This document shows positions 23,085 through 33,786 of a stretch of 64,000 nucleotides of DNA, in pieces. Numbering within the stretch: position 1 is the stretch's first letter; each line of letters begins with the position of its first letter. The stretch comes from Castor canadensis (lineage: Eukaryota > Chordata > Mammalia > Rodentia > Castoridae). The position numbers were made by a program, and so were the translations under genes. The stretch spans positions 91,547,046 to 91,611,045 of the forward strand of contig NC_133405.1 of NCBI RefSeq assembly GCF_047511655.1. The letters are read 5' to 3'. Under the pieces are notes generated by a model, which searched no databases, was not told the origin of the DNA, and worked only from the letters and a program-made list of their open reading frames with translations.

Positions 23085-23740
23085 TGGGTGCGTGGCAGGC
23101 CAGAAAAAAACTTAGATCCCTAAGCATAATCAAATGCAAGAAGAGCTTCAAGAAAGGTCTCCTAACTGTGATGTTAGACATCATTTTATGATGGGCACCT
23201 GTGCCAAAAAGAGCCTTATCTGGGAGGTTCTGCAGAAGTTAGGGGTGCAGGTGAAAAAGAAGTACAGAACATTTTGAAACCTGAAGAAGGTAATCACCCA
23301 AGAATTTGTACAACATGGCTACCTGGAATATAAGCCAGTGAACCATGGCAGTCTACTGGAGTATGCAGTCTTCTGGGGCACTAAAGTAAACCAGGAAAAC
23401 AGCAAAATGGAAATTTTACAATTTGCGGCCAAAGTGTACAACAGAGAACCTGGGAACTGGCCATCGTAATACAATGAAGCTGTGAAACAGGCTGGGGCCA
23501 GAGTCAAAGCCAAACCCAAAAGACTAACAGATATAGGAGCCTGAGCCCTTGCCAATACCAGATCAAGTCCCTGTGGGTGTTTTTGCAAATTCCATTTCAA
23601 ATTTCACTGATATGTCGAATACAACTACCATCAACAAAATCTACAGTGAGTCATGAACATCATTTGGTGAGGAGGGAGAACCAGAAGAATCAGAGGACCC
23701 CCATGGGTCCGTATCACTGATTTGAAAGGAGAAAGGAGAA
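23085..23740 (+). pseudogene. MAGE-family pseudogene (MAGE homology domain, D/E type)
   Basis: MAGE proteins bind RING E3 ligases through a tandem winged-helix MAGE homology domain. After the repeat array, a basic segment (about 23100-23190) is followed by LIWEVLQKLGVQ (23215-23255). Then, in another frame, come VITQEFVQHGYLEYKPV, a YAVFWGTK block, SKMEILQFAAKVYNREP (to about 23460), an in-frame TAA near 23468, and YNEAVKQAGARVKAKPK. This order matches the second winged helix and C-terminal tail of D/E-type MAGE genes. The first winged helix is mostly missing between 23190 and 23205. With stops, a frameshift and this deletion it cannot encode a MAGE protein. A MAGEE1-like parent is my best guess because of the PSTS-rich repeats, but MAGE-D relatives are not excluded. 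Confidence 0.75.
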
Positions 23741-25026
23741 AGGAGAGGAGGAGAAAACAAACTATTTGATGCTGGCTGTGAGTTTATGTAGGTAAATTTA
23801 GGGTTTAGGTCTTATTTCAATATTACACCCTTTTACCCCCTTGCTTATTTGAGGTTCACAATAAATAATCATCAAAGAGACTTTGGTAAAAGATCATAGT
23901 GTTAAGTATTAATAAGTTGTTAAATATTGGTTTACTATTGCTATAGATATCTGACATAAGTGTTGTAACTGCTTTGAAAAAATAAGAATTATTTCATCAT
24001 ATTGTATGATATGAAATATATAGAGAGTGAAATGACTGATCTCTATATATTTCAATGGATTAACCAGTAAAAGAGCTAGGCCCTACAAAAGGAAAAAACA
24101 TGAGATAAAATAAGTCTATTTGTGTATGATCTTCTAATATTCATTGTGTATATGTTAAGAGGTTGATATTTACCATGAAGATGGCTAGTTATTACAGCAT
24201 AAAGAGAATATAAAAACTTAGTACGTGGTACACTGTGTTATTTTTTGGCCACTTGTTATATGAGAAAGAACTATAGTTTCTGGGGACAGTCCGTAGTACA
24301 CAGCCCCCAGTTCCAAAGAATGCGCTGGATTCTGTGGGAGAGAAAAATAATGATAATAAAATGTCTCATAACAATGATGACAGCAGAATAAAGAGACAAA
24401 AAGTTCTAATAAAGCAGAGCTTCAAGGATGTTGGAAGAGTCAGACAGACGATTCAATCTGTGACATCTCTGAAAGGTACCCTCACACTCCTGTCAAGAAC
24501 TACTGTTTGTTACAGGGCATACGTTGTTTGGAAGAGTGTGGGGAAGGGTTATGGTAGCATTAGCATTTTCACTTTTCCCTTCATTCAGCGCGGTAAGTCC
24601 AAAGGGTACCCTAGCATGGTGACCCACCTATTGCGGTGGCTCAAATTGGACTATATCATGTGGAATCAGGTTTCTTTCTATCACCAGGAGTTTTTCACAC
24701 GGTGTCACCTCAAGATCTCCATGCTCCTCTCATCCATTCTATCACAGGGTCTCTGAATCCTTGATCTCACTGTGTAGCAAATCTGGAGGTGTAGGATACA
24801 CCATTCTCCTTAGCTGCACAGAATACACACCAGAGGCTCTGGCCAGCCCCAAGCCCTACTATATTTAACAAAAGGGCTAAACACTGAAGTTAAGTCCCCT
24901 AATAGGGAGCATGGAGGTCAGGTGCCTAATGTAGCCTGTGGGGCTCAAGGTAGCAACTATCATACAAAACAGAGTGGCCAAGATACCTTCTTCTTTCTTT
25001 ACCTCCAGTGTTATCCAGCTTCCAAC
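23741..25026. other. Anonymous sequence left of the provirus
   Basis: AT-rich to about 24330. A 140-codon open frame at 24334-24756 has no recognisable domain, and its amino-acid composition is not informative. I see no RNA or clear repeat. Confidence 0.4.
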
Positions 25027-25534
25027 TGTTGGGTCTGGGAACCCAAAGGACGGATGAGTGAGTATCCCATCCCCCATCGAGAGCACTATGAGTCCTGCAC
25101 CTTGAGAAGGAGTTATAAATCTGCACTCCTGCACCCTGAGGAGGAGATACAGGGTCTCATAAATCTGCCACAAGGCTGATAAAAAAAATGCTCTCAAGGT
25201 TGTTCCCCCCACCCCAATAAGGGGCAAACAGACCAGTTCATCTAAGAGAGCCCACGTGCACAAATCCACAGCCAATAGAAACAACCCACCTACCCCTAAC
25301 CCAGAGTTAAAGTGTCCATAAAAAGCCCCAGCCTTCACCTGAGCAGGGAGCTACCGGTTTCCAGGGTCCGCTGCACTGGTCTAGCTGTAACCTGTCCTTT
25401 CTTTCTAATAAATCCTACTTTGTGTACCGGCCTTGTTTCACGAGTCAATCAGCTGCCTCACAAGCCAGTTCTCTGCCCTGTGAAGGTAAGAACCCTCAAC
25501 ACTGGCCCACAACATTTCACACTGGTACATGACA
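25027..25534 (+). repeat. 5' LTR of class I endogenous retrovirus
   Basis: About 508 bp beginning TGTTGGG and ending ACA. It matches the 3' LTR at 33787-34279 along its length. Promoter-like elements are visible: CCAAT at 25272-25276 and a TATA-like ATAAAAA at 25318-25324. The poly-A signal AATAAA is at 25407-25412. Compared with the 3' LTR, it has about 15 extra bases near 25090. By eye I count roughly 33 substitutions between the LTRs. I found no matching target-site duplication outside the two LTRs. Confidence 0.93.
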
Positions 25535-25538
25535 TTTC

Positions 25539-25556
25539 TGGTGACCATGAAGGGAC
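25539..25556 (+). other. Primer binding site, tRNA-Arg (UCG) type
   Basis: TGGTGACCATGAAGGGAC, four bases downstream of the LTR end. It is complementary to the 3' end of mammalian tRNA-Arg(UCG) except for two C-to-T changes, both explainable by CpG decay. Confidence 0.7.
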
Positions 25557-26990
25557 ATCTCTCTTGGACCAAGGTCGGTATGACTTGAGCACCAAACCAG
25601 CAAGAGTTTGCCTAAGGTGCAGCCGTGAGCCTCTGCTGAGGAGTATCTGCTGATACTCCTGCTGGGGGAAACCTCCTGCTGAGCACTAGCCAAAAGCAGA
25701 CTTCCCTGTGCTGCTCCCCCTTGTCTCTCTCTCTGTTCCTGTCTTCCTGAGGGACTTTCCTGTCATGGTATCAAACCAACAGCTCCCAGCCAACTTTGGC
25801 TTCATGGTGATTCCAGCTCTGGGGGTGCTTTCAGCTCCCACCCTGCAAGCTGAAACCAAGCCCAGGGTTTATTCAGGCATGCCTTATGCTATGTTGGAGG
25901 AGACCTGATTGATTTTGGCACCTGGCAATCTTTGTCTTCTCCCACCTGTCAATACCCCCTTCTGCCAGAGGCAGTGACCCGAGAGTGGAGATTTTGTGTG
26001 GCTGACAGTGTTCAAGTACTACTTAGTTGGACAGACGTGAAAGCACACCTGATTGTTAATCCCTCAAGCATGTGTCCTCTCAGCTCTGCTCCCCCTCCCC
26101 CACTTAGGATGTCAGGTTGTCCCTTCTGTCCTTGCCAGAATCAGCAGACATACTTTTTACTCACATGCTCCCTCCCCAGTCCCACCACCTTGTCCCTCAT
26201 CTTTGTCTGCCTTCCCTCTCCCTGTGCTTACCAGGACCCTGGCCTCCCATGGGAAACTCGTACCATGGTACCTTATATCTTTCTTCAGTTACTCCCACAC
26301 TTAGTTTGTCATGCCCCTTGGTCTGCAGCAGCTTTAAACTGGCTGCTGGGCGCCGACAGAGTTGAAGGCACCTCATGAAACTGTGGCCTGGGAGTGTGGA
26401 CCTGGCAGGGGTGAGGACTAACACAGGCCTCTGTGCCACAAGCACATCTAAACCCCACCTCCACAGGTGCAGCCCCCACGGCAGCTAAAGCAATCCATGA
26501 GAAGATCCCAGTTAGTGTCTAGAGCCGCTGCTGCCACTCCCCCAGAAAAAGGGATGAGAGGAAAAATAAACAAGCTCAGGCACACATACATGGGAGGAGG
26601 AGCAAAGGGCCACAGGGGCGAGCCTGGGCAGACAGGGGAGGGCAGCAGCACCTTGCACAAGCCCCACTCCCAGCCCCATCTCATGCCCAAGCCTGACCCA
26701 CCCAGCCCTTGGAGCCAATTCTTATCTCAAAGTTATGGTCTCCAAAAAGCACTGATGTAACCTTCCAGGAGCAGCCAAAAATGGGTATTGCTATGGTCTC
26801 CAGACTTCTCATTTAAAACTTTTCACACTTTTGTTCTCAGCAGAAAAACATTTCCTCCAAATATTGACACTAGTTGTCCTTTTGTGGTACTGTGATTGCC
26901 CTGGGACTCCCTCTGAGTACCCTTCTTTAACTTTACAGGCAATTCTCCAGGTGATGCATCACTTTGTTAAAGAGGTAGACTTTACTAAAG
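25557..26990 (+). other. Proviral leader
   Basis: This lies between the primer binding site and the first recognisable gag sequence. It has C/T-rich tracts (about 25700-26300) and no extended viral homology that I can identify. Open frames of 80-148 codons here overlap each other and look fortuitous. Confidence 0.5.
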
Positions 26991-28740
26991 AGGTTGCCTG
27001 CTTTTGGTAATATCAGGCTAAAAGGAAGAATCCTAGAGGTTTTTCACTGCATAGGTAAGGGTGGCTGCAGTCCTACCAGTCACTGCATTTCCTTTGGTCC
27101 TGGCCACGAATGGTGGAAGGAAATCACAAGACAGGGATGCCTGCTCTCATCAGGTCAGTCCCCAATCGGGATGCCCACAAGAGGGGAACTGAACCAGTTT
27201 TTGTTGTTGTTGTTCTTCTTCTAAATGGGACCCCCCCCTCCAGTCTTCTGGCCTCAATACCCAAGTGGTCTCCACTGGCCTGTCTACTGAAGCGTTGGAA
27301 GGACCTTGACCCAATTAATCTCAAGAAAAAACCCCTCATCTTTCTTTGTGCTGAGGCCTGGCCTCAATATCCCTTGGGTGACCAAGAGAAGTAGTCTTCA
27401 GAGGGCTCCTTAAATTATAACACCATATTCCAATTAGACCTTTTCTGTAAAATAGAGGAAAAGTAGACTGAGGTCCCCTGTATACAGCTTTCCTCTTATC
27501 TCTGGGACCACCCAGAATGGCTCCATAATTGCTATCTAGATACTCAAACACTGGCCATTCTTTGTAAGCCACAGGATAAACATGGGGAAGGAGGACCAGA
27601 AAAACCTCTTACCAATGAGAAGGTCCCCATCCCTACTGCTCCACTCTCTGCTCTACCTTCTAAGCCACCCCAATATCCAGAACCTCCTAATGGATGTTTC
27701 TCCCTTCAACAGGCAACGGTAGGAAGAGGGCAAGACTATGTCCCCTTCCAATTATCAGATCTAAGGGAGATTAAAAAGGATCTGGGTAGCTATACTGATG
27801 CCCCAGACCAATATATCCAGGCCTTCATTTCTGTGATCCAAGCCTTTGAACTGACATGGAAGGACATCATACTGCTCCTGGACCAGACTCTTTCCTCATT
27901 GGAAAAGCAATGGATCCTAGTCCAGCTCACTCAAGTTGGAGACAATTTCCATCTACAATGAGCCCCAATACACATGGCACCTGGAAATGAAGGAATAAAT
28001 ATGTCCATGTCCACAGGGGCACAGGCAGTCCCCTTGGCAGATCCACATTGGGATCAAAATGATGAGGGGGATGAATGGCATCAATGCCACTTCATCCATC
28101 GTATAATAGCAGGGCTAAAAAGGGCCAAAGTTAAACCTCTAAACTATTCCCAGGTGACTGTAGTACAACAAGGCCCTGAAGAAAACCCCCTTACCTTTCT
28201 ACAGCATCTTAAGAAGGCTATCCAAAAACATACCACACAGTGGACTCAGAGACACAGGTGGGAGAGGTTCTCCTCAAAGATAAATTTCTAACTCAGTCAG
28301 CCCCAGATATCCATAGAAAACTCCAAAAGTCTGTGGCTGAAGGGGAAAAATCACTGGACCAACTAATGCAACTAGCCATGTCTGTATACTATAACCAGGA
28401 CATCACTAAAAAGAGAGAAAAGTATAAAAGACACCATGACCTCATTGCACCTCTCAGAGAGGGCCCAACCTGAATGGGGCCTACATCCCAAGCTTGCTAC
28501 CATTGTGCACAGGAGGGGCACTTCCACAGAGAATGTCTAAAAGGGGGACAGCCCGGGAGACAGCCCTGCCCCCACTGGGACCTTGCCCTCCCTGCAAAGG
28601 TAACCACTGGAGGTCTAAGTGCCTCCATCTCCAGGTGGAAGGTGGGGTGCCACTGCCTGTGGGTCGATGGGTCCCAGGGCCTCCTGTCCAGGTTCCACTT
28701 CTTAACATCAATGTTGAGGAGCCTCAGGTAGCCATAATGG
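26991..28740 (+). pseudogene. gag: ERV gag pseudogene (matrix, capsid, nucleocapsid)
   Basis: Gag is the structural polyprotein of the virion. A matrix/p12-like beginning is weak. The capsid part is recognisable from about 27310, with a WPQYPLGDQEK motif typical of gammaretrovirus-like capsids. It extends through a region resembling the capsid major homology region near 27800-27880 (QAFISVIQAFELTW). The nucleocapsid has one complete CCHC zinc knuckle at 28495-28536 (C-X2-C-X4-H-X4-C). Stops at about 27392, 27450 and 27959 and frame changes between 27974 and 28474 break it. It cannot yield a Gag polyprotein. Confidence 0.88.
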
Positions 28741-29070
28741 TAGAGAAGTGAAAGGTCATTTTCCTCCTAGACAGTGGAGCCCATTTCTCTGTCTTACCAT
28801 TCTCTCTTGGTCCCTGGTCCAATAACAAGGTTATCATTCAGGGCATATCTGGCCAGCCCCTAGAGTGCTATTTTACTCAGCCTCTGGCCTGCTCTTGGGG
28901 AGACCTCCACGTTTGTCACTTTTTTCTCATAGTCCCTGAGACTCCAGTGTCCCTGCTGGGATGGGATTTATGATCTCAAGTAAAAACTCAAAGTCTACTC
29001 CCCCCTCTGGGGACTATCTTTGCTGCCCCCTTCTTCTTCATGAACAAATAGATCCCTCACAGTTTCCACA
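28741..29070 (+). pseudogene. pro: ERV protease pseudogene
   Basis: An aspartic protease remnant follows a TGA at 28749-28751. The active-site DSGA is at 28770-28781, where DTGA or DSGA is expected. Downstream strands are recognisable to about 28975, followed by a stop. Only one active-site motif is present per monomer, as expected for a homodimeric retroviral protease. Further stops make it non-coding. Confidence 0.75.
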
Positions 29071-29900
29071 TCAAAAACAGTATCCCCTCAAGCCTGAGGG
29101 ATGAAGAGGCCTCTTACCTATCATAAATTCCTTAAAAAAAACAAGGGCTACAAATTAGTTGCTCCAGCCCCTACAATACTCCTATTCTTGCTGTCAATAG
29201 GGGCCAAATAAATGGAGGTTTGTTCAAGATCTCTGAATCATTAATGAAGCAGTCATTCCCCTCCACCCAGTTGTTCCCAATCCTCACACTCTAATGGTTC
29301 AAATACGCTCAAAAGCCCAGTATTACTCTGTACTAGATTTAAAGGATGCTTTCTTTTGCATCCCTTTGCATCCTGACCGTCAGCCTCTGTTTGCCTTTGA
29401 AGAACCCACTAACTCCTCACAACAACTAACTTGGACAGTTTTGCCAAAAGAATTTAGAGAAAGTCCTCATCTTTTTGGACAGGCCCTAACCAGAGACTTA
29501 TTAGATTTGTACTATGCAGAGGACCCCCTTCTTCAATATGTTGATGACTTACTCCTGTGTGGAGCCACAGAGCTCCTCATCTCCAGGGCCGCTGAGTCCC
29601 TTTTAAACTTCCTGGCCTCCTGGGGATACAAAGTCTCCAAGGAAAAGTCTCAATTATGCCTCCCTCAGGTCACCTACTTAGGCATGGTCTTAAAGGGACA
29701 GACTCGCTCCTTGAGTCACGAGTGGATCGACCCAATCCTCCAATACCCACTACCCCAGACCATAAAGCAGCTTAGAGCTTTCTTGGGAGTTACAGGATTT
29801 TGCAGAATCTGGACCCCTAGATATGCAGCCCTTGCCAGGCCCCTATACAAGCTCCTAAAAGATGCTCAGTGAGGCTCTCAATCCCTTTTAGAATGGGACC
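29071..29900 (+). pseudogene. pol: ERV reverse transcriptase pseudogene
   Basis: The palm and fingers of reverse transcriptase are recognisable. 29294-29872 is one open stretch of 192 codons with YSVLDLKDAFFCIPLH (motif A), a SPHLFGQAL block (motif B region) and YVDD at 29537-29548 (motif C). The first part, about 29071-29290, has several stops. The thumb ends at a TGA at 29870-29872. The catalytic aspartates of motifs A and C are retained in this broken gene. Confidence 0.92.
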
Positions 29901-30870
29901 CTGAGAACATAAAAGCTTTTCAGGCCCTCAAATGGTCACTCCAAACAGCCCTGGCATTGAGCTTGCCCACTCAAGACTGCTTCCAGCTGTAGGTCTATAA
30001 GAAGGTGCGGGGGGGGCACCCTAGGGGAACTAACCTAGCTCTGAGAGCCCACTCTACAACCATTGGGATATTTGAGCAGAGAACTAGACAATGTCACTAA
30101 AGGATGGCCAGGGTGACTAAGGGCCCTACGGGAAACCTGTCTCTTGATCCCAGAGGCCCAGAAATTAATTCTTGGACAGCCCTTAACCATATATACTCCA
30201 CATGATCTAGGAGGGCTTCTAAGAGCTAAAGGAGGACTATAGTTATCAGACAACAGACTACTTAAGTATCGGGCCCAATCATTAGAATGTCCAGATGTGA
30301 GTCTTTGGGTGTGCTTTGCTTTAAATCCAGCATCACTCCTCCCCACTGAAGGGAAGCCACTCATGCATTCCTGTGAGGAAGTGGTAGCTGAATGTTATTC
30401 AGCTACGCCTGACCTTTTTGACCAGCCACTCCCAGACCCAGACCTCACTGTTTTCATGGTCGGAAGTTCATTCATTTGGGAGGGAATTAGAAGAGCAGGG
30501 GTAGCTGTGATCTCTCTCACTGAGACCCTCTGGGCTGAACCTCTGCCTCCTTCCACTAGTGACCAATTGGCTGACCTGATAGCTCTCACCAAGGCATTAC
30601 AACTATCTGAGGGAAAAACTGCCAACATCTATACAGATTCTAAGTACTCGAAGCCCATGTGGCTCTTTGGAAAGAGAGAAGATTGTTAACTACTGAAGGA
30701 GCCCTTATCAGACATTCCAGGGAAATCTTAAACCTCTTAAAAGCAGTTTTTCTTCCAAAGCAAATAGCAGTAATTCACTGCCCCGAACATCAAAGGTCAG
30801 AGGAATCAGGTTGCTAAGGGAAATCAGAGAGCTGACATGGCAGTGAAGGAGGCTGCCAGGAGGCCTTATG
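29901..30870 (+). pseudogene. pol: ERV connection and RNase H pseudogene
   Basis: After the thumb, the connection region is broken by stops. RNase H is recognisable at about 30440-30690. The first motif reads FMVGSS where the family has an aspartate (FxDGSS), so the first catalytic Asp is replaced by Val. The YTDSKY motif with the catalytic Asp is present near 30630-30650. Stops and a frame change follow at 30687. The product could not be active. Confidence 0.82.
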
Positions 30871-30959
30871 TTTAGGCCCCTCTCTTGTGGGAACAATCCC
30901 TCCTTCCTTCCGAATGCCCCCAATACTTGCCTACCCAACTTTCACAGGCTTCAGAGAGA

Positions 30960-32010
30960 GGGTATTGTTTAGCTCATAGAGGATGGTGGATTACTCCTTA
31001 GGGCAAATTATTTCTCCCACAGAGTAGCCAATGGAAAGTCCTAAAAACCCTACATCAGACCTATCACCTAGGGGTCCATAAGCCACTCTCCTTGACAGGG
31101 CAGTTATTTGAGGGGTTAAAACTTGGAGATACTCGCCAGAGTATTATTAGAGGATGTGAAATCTGTCAGTGTAACAACGCCCGCAACACTGCCCTGCCTA
31201 ACCCCGGAACTCAGAGGCAGGGAACATATCCAGGGGAGGACTGGCTGCTTGACTTCACCCACCTGCCAGGGGGCCCAACCTCTAGGTTGCTCCTGGTTCT
31301 AGTAGATACCTTTACTGGGTGGGTTGAAGTGTTCCCCTGCTCCTCTGAAAAGGCCTGGGAGGTAATTAAGGTTCTAATTAGTGAGATTATCCCTAGATTT
31401 GGACTTCCCTGAACTCTCCAAAGTGACAATGGGACGGCCTTTTGAGCCGAAGTCATTCAGGGAGTCTGTAAGGCTTTGGGAATCAAATATCATCTCCACT
31501 GTGCCTGGAGACCCCAATCCTCACCTGTCTCAGTTGGCTCAAGAAACTCACCTTCCCTGGCAAAAATTACTACCTCTATCCTTAATCTGACTTAGAAATA
31601 CCCCAAATAAAATGGGACTTACTCCCTTTGAAGCCTTGCATGGGAGACCCTTTCTCCAAAAAGATTTAATTTTAGACCCCAAAGTAACAAATCTAGTCTC
31701 TCATATCACCCAATTAGCCGAGTTTCAGCAGGTCCTCTCTGAAGTAGGGAGAGAGGAGCCCCAAGGTCTCTCCCTGGCTGCCTTTTGTCCTGGAGATTTA
31801 ATCCTTATCAAACTTCCCCATGACCCCCAGGGTCTCTCTAACTCCCCTTGGGAAGGGCCATACCTGGTCTTGTTATCTACTCCCACAGAAATTAAGGTCG
31901 CTGGGCTAGACTCCTGGATTCACATCTCCCAAGCCAAACGTTGGACACCAGAGGCTGACGCATCCACCCTGGAGTGGGTATCCTCCTCCACCAGCCTACT
32001 CCTGTGAACC
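30960..32010 (+). pseudogene. pol: ERV integrase pseudogene
   Basis: The N-terminal HHCC zinc module is visible (HQTYH near 31053, CEIC near 31160). The catalytic core holds the first Asp (LLDFTHLPGG, about 31248) and the second Asp (SDNGTAF, about 31420), directly followed by a TGA. The third catalytic residue, Glu, is not found where the conserved core would place it near 31520; the segment looks deleted or substituted. The C-terminal GPY/F-type domain (WEGPYLVLL and SWIHISQAKRW) is intact in the 131-codon frame 31612-32007. It overlaps no env start, and env follows directly. Confidence 0.88.
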
Positions 32011-32085
32011 AGTGGAAAACCTCAACTATCTCTTCAAAAGGAATACCTCGAACATGTAGCTTATGTCTTCACTTTCTCCCTTTTT

Positions 32086-32829
32086 GTGGGCTGTTTATAT
32101 TCTGGTCCCCTTTATTCTGAGTGTCAGTTTGTGGGGAACTTCTCCCTCCGAGTGAATATGGCCCTCATGAGTAGTCTTAAGTGGTGGGTATCTCATCCTG
32201 TGTACCCTGCTTTTTGTGCTCTCCTCCCTCTTATAGTCTGCACCTTGGCTGTGGGTCCTCCTCCCTGCCCCCATGATTGCAGTTACTACAATGCTGAGCC
32301 TGGTTGTTGTAACAGCAACTTTCTCTGTTTAAAAAATGGACAACTGTATGGAAAGGCCTTAGGCCCAGGCTTTGTCAGCTTGTATGGTCCAACCCAATGC
32401 TTTGGGAAAGCAGACCAATGGGTCTGTTGGCCACAGGAGGGGACAAAGGGAGAAAATAAAAAACAAAAGAAGCTACAAAAACAAAAGTTGAAATACTGGC
32501 TGACATGACACATGAGGATCATGTAAACTATGTACGATGGAGACTCTCATTTCCCACTCCCCCTCCCAGAAAAAAAAAAAACAACCCGTGGCCTCACCAC
32601 CCATGGATCTAGATCCCCAGCTATACAGGTTACTCAACTCTGCCCATCATCTTTTAAATGTCACAAACACCACTTTGGCTGAAGATTGCTGGCTTTGTCT
32701 CTCTCCAAGCCTCCCACAGGTATTGGCAACCCCCATGGACTCACTTGAGGCCTCACCAGGTAATAAATTAAACCCTCCCCTAATAAGACCTAATATTACC
32801 AATATAAAACTAATTCACCCTGCTCCCCA
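32086..32829 (+). pseudogene. env: ERV env surface-subunit pseudogene
   Basis: A hydrophobic signal-peptide-like stretch follows the ATG at 32158 (about residues 10-30 from that ATG). A cysteine-rich surface-subunit segment follows, ending at a TGA at 32506-32508. In another frame, a CWLC (CXXC) motif lies at 32687-32698; in gammaretroviral Env this motif forms the bond to the transmembrane subunit. The frame changes again before 32830. Three frames are needed to cover it, so no intact surface subunit remains. Confidence 0.8.
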
Positions 32830-33654
32830 ATGCCTCCAAGTTTACAGGGGTCAATGCCACTGGGGGAAATCTCCAAGAGCCTTTGCATCAATATCACACA
32901 GTCAACAAATGACACTCAGTGTTTGTTTTCTCCTAGAACTTATTTTGTTTATGGAACTGCCGCCTATACTTGCCTACCTCCCAGCTGGAAGGGAATCGGT
33001 ACTAAAGCTCTCCTAACCCCACAAATTGATGTTGTCCCTGATAACCAGGGTCTTCCTATTCCTGTAGTGATCTACACTCAAACAAAGAGAGCTATCCAAA
33101 TCATTCCCCTACTGATAGCTATTGGGATCACTGTTGGAATAGGTATAAGCATCGGGGGCACCTCCTTGTCAGTCTATACCTATCAAAAGCTGTCAACAGA
33201 ATGTAATAATGACATAGAACAGGTCTCACAGTCCTTAGAGGCTTTACAAGACCAGGTAGATTCACTCGTGTCAGTAGTGCTTCAAAATAGACATGCACTT
33301 GACCTATTAACTGCTGAGAAGGGTGGAACATGCCTTTTCCTAAACAAGGAATGTTGCCTTTATACTAACAAATCTGGGGTGGTCAGAGACATGGCCTGCC
33401 AGTTAAGAGAATGTATTACAAAAACGAGACAAGAGCTAGCCAATGTGTGGTCCTTCTGGAACCACATATGGAGCTGGGCTCCTTGGGCACTGCCTCTGGC
33501 TGGCCCCCTTTTTATGCTCCTTCTAATACTCCTATTCAGGCCTTGCATAATAAATGCTCTCTCCAGATTTATATATCAACAAGTCCAAAAGATCAAATTC
33601 CAGTGCTTAGTCAAGGAATACTCACCTCTGCCTACACATGAGCCCTCCATCTAG
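32830..33654 (+). CDS. env: ERV env: surface C-terminus plus complete transmembrane subunit, open reading frame of 274 codons
   Basis: A single uninterrupted frame. Residues 1-87 correspond to the end of the surface subunit, closing with a basic TKR that sits where the subunit cleavage site is expected. It is weaker than a full furin motif. Residues 88-110 are hydrophobic and fit a fusion peptide. Residues 120-150 form a heptad-like helix. Residues 151-167 align with the conserved immunosuppressive-domain region, and residues 168-176 form CX6CC. A second helix and a Trp-rich membrane-proximal stretch follow. The membrane anchor is at about 219-238, with a short cytoplasmic tail ending in a normal stop. 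The frame is intact, but it has no own signal peptide because the upstream surface part is broken. Whether it is transcribed or translated is unknown. Confidence 0.85.
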   Translation: MPPSLQGSMPLGEISKSLCINITQSTNDTQCLFSPRTYFVYGTAAYTCLPPSWKGIGTKALLTPQIDVVPDNQGLPIPVVIYTQTKRAIQIIPLLIAIGITVGIGISIGGTSLSVYTYQKLSTECNNDIEQVSQSLEALQDQVDSLVSVVLQNRHALDLLTAEKGGTCLFLNKECCLYTNKSGVVRDMACQLRECITKTRQELANVWSFWNHIWSWAPWALPLAGPLFMLLLILLFRPCIINALSRFIYQQVQKIKFQCLVKEYSPLPTHEPSI

Positions 33655-33774
33655 TTCTATTGTGTCAACCCCTGAGACAAGTACCACCACCCCTAACTTT
33701 TCGCCCTATTGCCAGCACAAAGCAGCTAGACAAGTCATTGCCCCTCACCCCAACAGCACCTAGGTACTTGTCTC

Positions 33775-33786
33775 AGAGGGGGGACT
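33775..33786 (+). other. Polypurine tract
   Basis: AGAGGGGGGACT immediately precedes the TGTTGGG start of the 3' LTR. This is the expected plus-strand primer position. Confidence 0.85.

Noticed and set aside
24334..24756. 140-codon open frame as a host gene
   Set aside because: No domain, no conserved motif, no splice or promoter context. The length is compatible with chance.
24877..25338. 153-codon minus-strand frame, repeated in part at 33859-34083
   Set aside because: The repetition comes from the two LTRs. It is antisense LTR sequence.
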